The position numbers and the translations under genes were made by a program. The notes under the pieces were generated by a model, which ran no database searches, was not told where the DNA came from, and saw only the letters and a list, made by a program, of their open reading frames with translations. This document shows positions 27,516-35,191 of a DNA stretch of 64,000 nucleotides, in pieces; within the stretch, counting starts at the first letter, position 1, and each line of letters starts with the position of its first letter. This DNA is from Pseudomonas sp. Os17 (GTDB lineage: Bacteria; Pseudomonadota; Gammaproteobacteria; Pseudomonadales; Pseudomonadaceae), in NCBI RefSeq assembly GCF_001547895.1, contig NZ_AP014627.1:2483501-2547500 (forward strand), given 5' to 3'.

Positions 27516-28005
27516 GTAGGAGCTGGCTTGCCAGCGAAGGCGTCCGTCAGGGTGATGCAAGGCTTGCGGTCCTGTTCGCCGGCAAGCCGGCTCCTACGGT
27601 TGGGCGCTGAGATGTTCCTGCCTGCCGTAGGCGCTGGCTTGCCAGCGAAGGCGTCCGTCAGGGCTATGCAAGGCTTGCGGTCCTGTTCGCCGGCAAGCCG
27701 GCTTCTACGATTGGGTGCTGAGGTGTTCCTGCCTGCCGTAAGAGCTGGCTTGCCAGCGAAGGCGTCCGTCAGGGCGATGCAAGGCTTGCGGTCCTGTTCG
27801 CCGGCAAGCCGGCTCCTACGATTGGGCGCTGAGGTGTTCCTGCCTGCCGTAGGCGCTGGCTTGCCAGCGAAGGCGTCCGTCAGGGCGATGCGAGGCTTGC
27901 GGTCCTGTTCGCCGGCAAGCCGGCTCCTACGATTGGGCGCTGAGGTGTTCCTGTCTGCCGTAGGCGCTGGCTTGCCAGCGAAGGCGTCCTTGAGAGCGCA
28001 GCAGG
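27516..28005. repeat. REP array, exact 111-bp period, 4 full copies plus a partial
   Basis: The palindromic end GTAGGAGCTGGCTTGCCAGCG or a one-base variant begins at 27516, 27627, 27738, 27849 and 27960, each exactly 111 bases apart. Each unit carries the inverted partner GCCGGCAAGCCGGCTCCTACG about 70 bases downstream. The last copy is truncated after GGCGTCCTTGAGAG. It lies between the DUF1615 gene and the His-leader region, in a 588-base stretch without genes. Confidence 0.93.
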
Positions 28006-28084
28006 ACCCTCAGGCCTCTTCGTCGGCGAGTGCCGGATGATTGGGCGGCTTGTCAGGCACTTGGGTCGCGTGGCAGGATGCGCC

Positions 28085-28195
28085 ATGAATTTTTTCCGCC
28101 TCGACTCCCGCCTGCATCACCATCGACCTCAGCTTCGGGGCCGTGGTCGCGTGTGCGCGTCGAGCGGTCAGTCATCCAGACACTGCGATCACTGA
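28085..28195 (+). CDS. Candidate leader peptide with three consecutive His codons
   Basis: A 36-codon frame starts ATG at 28085, after AGGA with a 7-base gap. Residues 11-13 are His-His-His (CAT CAC CAT), and it ends ...RHCDH just before a hairpin and a terminator. The next gene is HisRS-like. This is the arrangement of ribosome-mediated histidine attenuation, although the His run is shorter than in enterobacterial his leaders. It is too short for normal ORF calling; support comes from position and composition. Confidence 0.55.
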   Translation: MNFFRLDSRLHHHRPQLRGRGRVCASSGQSSRHCDH

Positions 28196-28240
28196 CCAAC
28201 GATGAAAAAAACCAAAGGCGCCCGACAAGGCGCCTTTTTT
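28166..28240 (+). terminator. Attenuator: upstream hairpin and intrinsic terminator before the HisRS-like gene
   Basis: GGTCAGT (28166-28172) pairs with ACTGACC (28191-28197), spanning the leader-peptide stop. Then GGCGCC (28217-28222) and GGCGCC (28229-28234), separated by CGACAA and flanked by A- and T-runs (T6 at 28235-28240), form a textbook intrinsic terminator. It sits 31 bases before the start of the HisRS-like gene. Termination upstream of a gene, after a His-rich leader, suggests conditional read-through. Confidence 0.7.
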
Positions 28241-28271
28241 ATTGCCTGTCAAAAACCAAGAGGAAACACCC

Positions 28272-28908
28272 ATGACCATGCTCCGTGGCACTCGAATGAT
28301 CACCGGCCCGCAAGCTGCCGCCCTACGCACCCTGGAAGAGCGCTTCCGGAGCTGGCTTCATCGAAGCGGGTGCTGAAGAAGTCATAGTCCCGGCGCTGTG
28401 GGGCCAGGACACCTTTATCGAAAAGGCCGGCGGCAGTGAAGTCATCGGCCAGATGTGGGCCTTCAACGACAAGGCCGGACGGCCGTGCTGCCTGATTCCG
28501 GAAGCCACTGCACTGTTCCAGGAAACCGCCCGCGAGCTGTTGGCAGGACGGGAGCAGGCGATCTTTTTCTACGTCGCTCGCTGTTATCGCTATGAACGGC
28601 CGCAAGCCGGGCGGTATCGAGAATTCACCCAGTTGGGCCTGGAGATACTGGGGCCCAAACCCTTGCAGGCGCTGGAGCGCGCGCGGGAACTGTGCGTTGG
28701 CTTTCTGGATGCCCTGGGCCTGGAGTACGAGCTCAACCTCGGGGTCAAGCGCGGCCTGACCTACTACCTCAATGGCGAAGGTTTCGAGGTGCGTTGCCCG
28801 CAGTTGGGTGCGCAACAGCAAGTGGTAGGTGCCGGCGCCTACCGCGAAGGTGCCGGATTCGGCATCGGCCTGGAGCGCCTGCAACTGGCGCTGCAACCCC
28901 AGTCGTAG
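28272..28908 (+). pseudogene. HisRS-like catalytic-domain protein, frameshifted near its N-terminus
   Basis: The frame from ATG 28272 (MTMLRGTRMITGPQAAALRTLEERF) runs to about 28350 and then hits TGA. The +1 frame continues from about 28351 (AGFIEAGAEEVIVPALWGQ) to TAG at 28908. The second part has class II synthetase motif 2 (YVARCYRYERPQAGRYREFTQLG), the HisRS signature KRGLTYYLNG and motif 3 (GFGIGLERLQLAL). The intact form would be about 210 residues, lacking an anticodon-binding domain. It could be a HisZ-like regulator or synthetase paralogue. The break is either a real mutation or a sequencing error. Confidence 0.75.
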
Positions 28909-29050
28909 GCGCTGGCTGGCCAGCGAAGGCGCCGTTGGGAGCGCTGCAGGATTCGCCGGCCTCTTTGCCGGAGAGCCGGCTCCTACGGGGCCTTGCGCGG
29001 TGTGTGGGCTAACCGTAGGAGCTGGCTTGCCAGCGAAGGCGCCCGCAAGG
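28905..29050. repeat. REP pair of the GTAGG-GCTGGC family
   Basis: Palindrome ends begin at 28905 (GTAGGCGCTGGCTGGCC) and 29015 (GTAGGAGCTGGCTTGCC), 110 bases apart, with an inverted partner AGCCGGCTCCTACGG near 28975. The first overlaps the stop codon of the HisRS-like gene (TAG at 28906-28908). Confidence 0.85.
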
Positions 29051-29062
29051 GTGCCGCAAAAC

Positions 29063-29860
29063 TCAGGGGCGGCGACGCACGAACTTGCGCCACAGCCAGA
29101 CCCACAGCAGTGCCAGCGGGAAGGCCAGGATCACGAAGGGCAGGGCCTGGCTGCCTTTCTCCAGGGCTGCGGCAGTGCCCTCGGCCAGGTTGTCCGGCAG
29201 GTCGCGCAGGGCGCGCTTGAGGCTTGAACCGCGTTCTGCGCCGTCACTGGGCAGGAAGTTCAGGGTCAGGCGGTTGGTGTCCAGGCGACGCTGGTGTCCG
29301 GCAGCTGTCTGGGCCAGGGCCTGCAGGTCATTCTCGATGCCTGCCTGCTCCTTGCTCAGGGCGATCAGGTCGCTGACGCTGATGTCCTTGCGCGCCGCCA
29401 GTTCATCCAGGCGCTGTTGCTGGGCCTTGAGTCGCTGTTGCTGGCGTTGCACATCGGCCACGGCGTCGGCCAGGTCTTCGGCGCTGGTGACCCGCTCGCC
29501 CAGTTCGGCCCCTTCGGACGCCTGCTTGACGATGGGTTCGACACCGTCCGGGGCGATTCGCAACACCACCCGAGCGCGGTACTTGCTCTGCTCCAGAAGC
29601 AGGATGTTGCAGGCGCCGAACTGGGCCTTTTCGCAGGACTCGCGGGTTTGTTCCAGGTGCGGGCCGATCTGTTCGGCGGGCAGGGACAGGGTCAGTTCGT
29701 GCTCGTAGGCCAGCAGGGCGCCAGCCTTGCCCTGGGCGCCGCCGAGGGCCACCGCGGAGCTGTTGTGATCACTGGGGGAACAGGCACTGAGGGCCAGGGC
29801 GCCGAAGAGGGCAAAGGCCAGTCGACGGCGGATGGCAGGGTGATCGTCCTGATGTTGCAT
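29063..29860 (-). CDS. DUF4349 lipoprotein
   Basis: A 265-residue protein with a lipobox (LALSAC) after a basic N-terminus. A periplasmic DUF4349 domain follows, with a long coiled coil (DAVADVQRQQQRLKAQQQRLDELAARKDISVSDLIALSKEQAGIENDLQ). One C-terminal transmembrane span (ALPFVILAFPLALLWVWLW) ends in a basic tail. The ATG at 29860 follows AAGGAG. The architecture suggests an envelope-anchored protein; the function is unknown. Confidence 0.88.
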   Translation of the reverse strand: MQHQDDHPAIRRRLAFALFGALALSACSPSDHNSSAVALGGAQGKAGALLAYEHELTLSLPAEQIGPHLEQTRESCEKAQFGACNILLLEQSKYRARVVLRIAPDGVEPIVKQASEGAELGERVTSAEDLADAVADVQRQQQRLKAQQQRLDELAARKDISVSDLIALSKEQAGIENDLQALAQTAAGHQRRLDTNRLTLNFLPSDGAERGSSLKRALRDLPDNLAEGTAAALEKGSQALPFVILAFPLALLWVWLWRKFVRRRP

Positions 29861-30056
29861 GGAGGCTCCTTGAGTACTTGAAACTGCGGCTAGGGCGCAG
29901 GCGCGCATCTTACCGCTGTTCCCGGGATCACCACGATCGCGGCGCAACTTATTTTCATCCATTTGCCTGGCTGATGCTCATGGGCACCTTGGTCAATCAG
30001 GGCTACACCTGTCGCCCTGTGCAACCCTCGTTACCCAGCGGTTCAAGGAGAACCTC

Positions 30057-30476
30057 ATGAGCGAATCGGACATCCCCCCGGGCTTCAGTCCCTGGCCTCG
30101 CAACAGCCCGCTGCTGGAGCTGATCGGCCCGGTCTATGGGCGTGGCAGTGGCCGTGAACTGTGCCTCGGCCTGCGCGCCGACACCCGCCATGCCAACGGC
30201 CGGGGCACGGTGCATGGCGGCATCATCGCCACCCTGGCGGACATCGGCATGGGCTACGCCATGGCGTTCTCCAGCGAGCCGCCGTTGCCGCTGATCACCG
30301 CCAGCATGACCCTCGACTACCTGGGGGCGGTGCAGGTCGGGGAATGGATCGAGGTGCGCCTGGAGCATGCCAAGCGCGGCCGGCAGATGGCCTTTGCCAC
30401 CGTGGTGCTGCGAGTCGGCGAGCGTGAAGTGGCCCGGGCCAGCGGCGTCTTCGCCGTCCCAACCGCAGCCCTGTAG
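30057..30476 (+). CDS. PaaI-type hotdog thioesterase
   Basis: A 139-residue hotdog-fold protein. GTVHGGIIATLADIGMGYAM is the PaaI/YdiI active-site helix and LITASMTLDYLGAVQVGEWIEVRLE the adjacent strands; such proteins hydrolyse acyl-CoAs. A good ribosome site (AAGGAG) precedes the ATG. The stop codon TAG (30474-30476) is formed by the first bases of the adjoining REP unit. Without metabolic neighbours the acyl-CoA substrate is unknown. Confidence 0.88.
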   Translation: MSESDIPPGFSPWPRNSPLLELIGPVYGRGSGRELCLGLRADTRHANGRGTVHGGIIATLADIGMGYAMAFSSEPPLPLITASMTLDYLGAVQVGEWIEVRLEHAKRGRQMAFATVVLRVGEREVARASGVFAVPTAAL

Positions 30477-31078
30477 CCGCTGCTGAGCCTGCGAAGCTGC
30501 GTAAAGGTCCGCAGGACCTTGCTTGGCGATCGCCAGCCAAACCGCTATTGATCTTGAGAACCCTGCGTCCCTGCGGGCCGTTCGCAGCCTGCGGCAGCGG
30601 CTACACAAATCCCGGATTGTCATTGGACTGTAGCCGCTGCCGAGCGTCAGCGAGGCTGCGCAAAGGTCCGCAGGACCTTGCTTGGCGATCGCCAGCCAAA
30701 CCTCTATCGATCCTGAGAGACCTGCGTCCCTACGGGCCGTTCGCAGCCTGCGGCAGCGGCTACATAAATCCTGGATCGGCATTGGCCTGTAGCCGCTGCT
30801 GAGCCATGGCGAAGCTGCGCAACGGTCCGCAGGACCTTGCCTGGCGATCGCCAGCCAAACCGCTATCGATCTTGAGAACCCTGCGTCCCTGCGGGCCGTT
30901 CGCAGCCTGCGGCAGCGGCTACACAAATACCGGATCGGCATGGGCCTTGTAGCTGCTGCCGAGCGTCAGCGAGGCTGCGCAAAGGTCCGCAGGACCTTGC
31001 TTGGCGATCGCCAGCCAAACCGCTATCGATCTTGAGAACCCTGCGTCCCTACGGGCCGTGCGCAGCCTGCGGCAGCGG

Positions 31079-31084
<6 letters not shown>
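30472..31084. repeat. Four tandem REP-bounded units, period 157-160 bp
   Basis: Units begin TGTAGC(C/T)GCTGC at 30472, 30629, 30788 and 30948, and each ends GCAGCCTGCGGCAGCGGCTACA. All share a core with GGTCCGCAGGACC, GGCGATCGCCAGCC and CTGCGTCCCT(G/A)CGGGCC. The block fills the gap between the thioesterase and rtcR exactly, and both genes' stop codons fall inside its terminal TGTAGCC sequences. Confidence 0.93.
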
Positions 31085-32671
<1,587 letters not shown>

Positions 32672-32704
32672 GTTTATACCTGAAGATAAAAAGCGATAGG
32701 CAAA

Positions 32705-32718
32705 GATATAAAAATATC
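32705..32718. promoter_or_regulatory. AT-rich dyad in the rtcR-rsr intergenic region
   Basis: GATAT-AAAA-ATATC (32705-32718) is a perfect inverted repeat about 100 bases upstream of the sigma54 promoter, in a strikingly AT-rich stretch for this genome. That is the usual distance for an activator site. AT richness could also favour IHF binding. RtcR binding is inferred. Confidence 0.35.
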
Positions 32719-32817
32719 GAGGCGTTTGTCTTGTCGAATGGCCAGTGAAAAAGAGAATAAAAATAAAACCGTTATAAATCAATAAGTTAAAAAATAATTT
32801 GCTGGAAAAATAAAACC

Positions 32818-32833
32818 TGGCACAGCGGCTGCA
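32818..32833 (+). promoter_or_regulatory. Sigma54 (-24/-12) promoter of the rsr-rtcBA operon
   Basis: TGGCAC-N5-CTGCA, with the GG (32819-32820) and GC (32831-32832) elements exactly 12 bases apart, matches the RpoN consensus with one change (C for T in TTGCA). Transcription would start near 32844. That lies downstream of an in-frame ATG at 32834, which rules that codon out as the rsr start. Confidence 0.85.
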
Positions 32834-32875
32834 ATGTATCTGGCAACGAACGAGACAACAGAGCGAGACGCCAAG

Positions 32876-34426
32876 ATGGCCAACTTCCAGCTGTTCAACA
32901 CCCAACAGGCAAAAGCGCCAGCGAGCACCACCCTGAACGCTTCCAAGGCACCGGCCTATGCCTACAACGCCAAGCATCGCCTGGCCCAGCTGGCGGTCAC
33001 CGGTTGCCTGAACTCGACCTTCTACACCTCGCCTGAAGGCCAGCTGGACGCGGTGCTGCAACTGGTGAGCGAGTTGGACAGCCGCTTCGTCGCCCAGGCC
33101 GCCCGTTACGCTCGGCAGCAAGGCCATATGAAGGACATGCCGGCGCTGCTGCTGGCGGCGCTGACCGCGCAACGCTCGGCCCTGGTGCCGGAGCTGTTCG
33201 CCCAGGTGGTGGACAACGGCAAGATGCTGCGCAACTTCGTGCAGATCCTGCGCAGCGGCGTGACCGGGCGCAAATCCCTGGGGTCGCAGCCCAAGCGCCT
33301 GGTGCAGAACTGGTTGAACACGGCCAGCGAGCGTCAGCTGTTGCAGGCTTCGATCGGCACCAAGCCGTCCCTGGCGGACGTGCTGAAGATGGTTCACCCC
33401 AAGCCAAGCGATGCCTGGCGCGAAGCCTTCTTTGCCTGGGTGATCGGCAAGCCGGTGGATGTGCAGGCGTTGCCTGAGCTGACCCGCGACCTGCTGGCGT
33501 TTCGCAGCGGGGCGACACAGGAAGTGCCGCAGGTGCCGTTCCAGTTGCTCGGCAACGAGACCCTGAGCGCCGGACAATGGGCGGCACAGGCCCGCAACAT
33601 GGGCTGGCAGGGGCTGCGCATGAACCTCAACACCCTGGCGCGCCACGGCGCGTTCCAGGTGCCGGGTTGCAGCGAGTACGTGGCGGCGCGGCTGGCGGAT
33701 GCCGGTGAAGTGGCCAAGGCCCGGGTCTACCCGTACCAGTTGCTGGCGGCCTACCGCATGGCCGGCGAGGACGTGCCGCAAGCGGTCCGCGAGGCGCTGC
33801 AGGATGCCCTGGAGCTGTCCCTGGCCAACGTGCCGGCGCTGGCGGGCCACGTGGTGGTCTGCCCGGATGTCTCGGGCTCGATGCACAGCCCGGTCACCGG
33901 CTATCGCCAGGGCGCCACCACCGCGGTGCGTTGCATCGATGTGGCGGCACTGGTGGCGGCGGCGGTGTTGCGCAAGCAGCCGGCGGCGCGGGTCATGCCG
34001 TTCGAGCGGGGTGTGGTGAACATCCACCTCAACCCGCGGGACAGCGTGATGAGCAATGCACAGAAGCTGGCCAACATCGGCGGAGGCGGGACCAACTGCT
34101 CGGCGCCCCTGGCGCAGTTAGCCAACGCCAAGAGCCGCGTGGACACCCTGATCCTGGTCTCGGACAACGAGTCGTGGATCGATGCGCGGCGCCACGGCGC
34201 TACGGAAACGATGCGCCAGTGGGAGCGGATCCGGGCCATCAACCCGCAGGCGAAGCTGGTGTGCATCGATATGCAACCCGGCGCCACGACCCAGGCGCCA
34301 GACCGCGAGGACATCCTCAACGTCGGCGGCTTCAGTGATGCGGTGTTCGATGTGATCGAGCAGTTCACTGCGGGCAACTACGGTGCGCAGCACTGGGTCA
34401 AGGCAATCGAGGCGATGCCGCTCTGA
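32876..34426 (+). CDS. rsr: Rsr, Ro60-like TROVE-domain RNA-binding protein
   Basis: A 516-residue bacterial Ro60 orthologue. The N-terminal TROVE HEAT-type ring (about 20-320) includes SRFVAQAARYARQQGHMKDMPALLLAAL. A von Willebrand A domain follows, with the MIDAS DVSGS at 331-335. Ro proteins bind Y RNAs and misfolded RNAs and, in bacteria, tether Y RNA to exoribonuclease PNPase. The ATG at 32876 is used because the sigma54 promoter places the transcript start after the ATG at 32834. It is the first gene of the repair operon, directly followed by five Y-RNA-like modules. Confidence 0.95.
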   Translation: MANFQLFNTQQAKAPASTTLNASKAPAYAYNAKHRLAQLAVTGCLNSTFYTSPEGQLDAVLQLVSELDSRFVAQAARYARQQGHMKDMPALLLAALTAQRSALVPELFAQVVDNGKMLRNFVQILRSGVTGRKSLGSQPKRLVQNWLNTASERQLLQASIGTKPSLADVLKMVHPKPSDAWREAFFAWVIGKPVDVQALPELTRDLLAFRSGATQEVPQVPFQLLGNETLSAGQWAAQARNMGWQGLRMNLNTLARHGAFQVPGCSEYVAARLADAGEVAKARVYPYQLLAAYRMAGEDVPQAVREALQDALELSLANVPALAGHVVVCPDVSGSMHSPVTGYRQGATTAVRCIDVAALVAAAVLRKQPAARVMPFERGVVNIHLNPRDSVMSNAQKLANIGGGGTNCSAPLAQLANAKSRVDTLILVSDNESWIDARRHGATETMRQWERIRAINPQAKLVCIDMQPGATTQAPDREDILNVGGFSDAVFDVIEQFTAGNYGAQHWVKAIEAMPL

Positions 34427-34448
34427 TCGCTGGAACATGAGATAAACC

Positions 34449-34470
34449 GTGCGCCGGCCAGCCGGTGCAC
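34449..34470 (+). other. Hairpin between rsr and the Y-RNA array
   Basis: GTGCGCCGGC (34449-34458) pairs with GCCGGTGCAC (34461-34470), with one G-U wobble, 23 bases after the rsr stop. A run of six T follows only after nine further bases, so it is not a standard terminator. It may be a processing or partial-termination element separating the mRNA from the small RNAs. Confidence 0.45.
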
Positions 34471-34491
34471 ACCACAGATTTTTTGATCATT

Positions 34492-34549
34492 GGCCCTGAA
34501 TGCCGCTGTGACTACATCCAAAGGCGTCTCAGCAACTTTTGTCAGGGCC
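34492..34549 (+). ncRNA. Y-RNA-like module 1 (minimal, no tRNA-like part)
   Basis: GGCCCTG (34492-34498) pairs with CAGGGCC (34543-34549), closing a 58-nt RNA. It carries the array's conserved pieces: GAATGC (34498-34503) on the 5' side, ACTACA (34511-34516), and CTTTTGTC before the 3' arm. The loop lacks the T-arm and D-arm sequences of the other modules. It is probably a minimal Ro-binding Y RNA; Ro binding is inferred from position behind rsr and from the shared stem. Confidence 0.75.
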
Positions 34550-34555
34550 GGTGAG

Positions 34556-34631
34556 GGCACGAATGCCAGTGGCTGTACATCCTGGTTAAGCCGGTTCGAA
34601 TCCGGCCATCAGTCACTACTTTTGTCGTGCC
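34556..34631 (+). ncRNA. Y-RNA-like module 2 (T arm only)
   Basis: GGCACG (34556-34561) pairs with CGTGCC (34626-34631), closing 76 nt. The shared GAATGCC (34561-34567) and CTTTTGTC are present, with CTGTACA in place of ACTACA. Inside is one perfect tRNA-like T arm: GCCGG (34590-34594), loop TTCGAAT, CCGGC (34602-34606). There is no D arm. A CTTTTTT tract follows at 34633-34639. Confidence 0.78.
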
Positions 34632-34648
34632 ACCTTTTTTGCAGTTTT

Positions 34649-34779
34649 TGCGACGAATGCGGATGGAACTACATCCCAGGTTCGGGATGCGGGTTCGATT
34701 CCCGCCGGTGCTGGAAAACGGCGCCGTGGTTCAATGGTCAGAACACGAACGCATTGTTCCATCGACTCTTGTCGTCGCA
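34649..34779 (+). ncRNA. Y-RNA-like module 3 with permuted tRNA-like domain
   Basis: TGCGACG (34649-34655) pairs with CGTCGCA (34773-34779), closing 131 nt. GAATGC (34655-34660), ACTACA (34668-34673) and CTCTTGTC are conserved. A T arm, GCGGG-TTCGATT-CCCGC (34689-34705), precedes a D arm, GTTC-AATGGTCA-GAAC (34729-34744). Between them CGGTGC and GCGCCG form an acceptor-like stem joined by a loop. The order T arm, acceptor, D arm is a circular permutation of tRNA, as described for YrlA-type Y RNAs. A TCTTTTTT tract follows. Confidence 0.85.
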
Positions 34780-34803
34780 TCTTTTTTCCCGCCTCGGCGG
34801 GAT

Positions 34804-34911
34804 GGCAGCGAATGCCACGGGTACTACATTTTGTCGCGGGTTCGAGCCCCGCCAGCCGCAAGGCTGTAGCTCAGTCGGTAGAGCAAATGTGCCTGTTCCC
34901 TTGTCGCTGCC
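34804..34911 (+). ncRNA. Y-RNA-like module 4 with permuted tRNA-like domain
   Basis: GGCAGCG (34804-34810) pairs with CGCTGCC (34905-34911), closing 108 nt. GAATGCC (34810-34816), ACTACA and CCTTGTC are present. The T arm is GCGGG-TTCGAGC-CCCGC (34836-34852). The acceptor-like stem CAGCC-GCAA-GGCTG (34853-34866) is capped by a GNRA loop. The D arm is GCTC-AGTCGGTA-GAGC (34869-34884). This is the clearest tRNA mimic of the array. Confidence 0.88.
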
Positions 34912-34938
34912 CGCAGGCCTGGCCTGCACCGATTGACC

Positions 34939-35053
34939 CGGCGAATGCCGGTGGAACTACAGGACAGCGAGGTCGCGGGTTCGAGTCCCGTTCACCGCAA
35001 GGTGCTAGCTCAGAGGCAGAGCGCGCTGCATGTTCCACCTTCACTTGTCGCCG
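34939..35053 (+). ncRNA. Y-RNA-like module 5 with permuted tRNA-like domain
   Basis: CGGCG (34939-34943) pairs with CGCCG (35049-35053), closing 115 nt. GAATGCC (34943-34949), ACTACA and CACTTGTC are present. The T arm is GCGGG-TTCGAGT-CCCGT (34975-34991, one G-U). The acceptor-like stem CACC-GCAA-GGTG (34993-35004) and D arm GCTC-AGAGGCA-GAGC (35008-35022) follow. A 15-base perfect spacer palindrome (34913-34927) separates it from module 4. Confidence 0.85.
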
Positions 35054-35076
35054 TCTGTACCGAACACCGAAATTCC

Positions 35077-35140
35077 GTAGGAGCTGGCTTGCCAGCGAAG
35101 AGACCCTTGAGATCGTCTTCTGCGCCCCCGGCTCCTACAC
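35077..35140. repeat. Single REP unit between the Y-RNA array and rtcB
   Basis: GTAGGAGCTGGCTTGCCAGCG at about 35078 is paired with a distal CCGGCTCCTAC near 35129-35139. It belongs to the same family as the 111-bp array near 27.5 kb. Its stem lies inside the operon, so it could mark a processing or attenuation point between the small RNAs and rtcB. Confidence 0.8.
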
Positions 35141-35191
35141 ACCCTAATGAACAAGGCTGAATCAGCGGCCACAGGAAAAAGAGTCAACGAC

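Noticed and set aside
27516..28005. CRISPR array
   Set aside because: The period is 111 bases with long self-complementary repeats and conserved linkers; no unique spacers and no cas genes.
27459..28040. 193-codon open frame over the 111-bp array
   Set aside because: It is made only of translated REP repeats (LRLGAEVFLPAV recurring) and has no independent support.
28085..28195. Leader peptide as a chance frame
   Set aside because: Considered chance, but the ribosome site, the three adjacent His codons, the terminator and the HisRS-like target together favour a real leader, so it was kept with moderate confidence.
32672..34027. N-terminal extension of rtcR across the intergenic region and rsr
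   Set aside because: The extension covers the sigma54 promoter and runs antisense to rsr; the RtcR family starts at MSSKPTVAIGF.
34862..34884. Ordinary tRNA gene near the D arm GCTC-AGTCGGTA-GAGC
   Set aside because: The T arm lies upstream of the D arm, and no anticodon arm or 3' acceptor strand follows; the sequence fits a permuted tRNA-like Y RNA.
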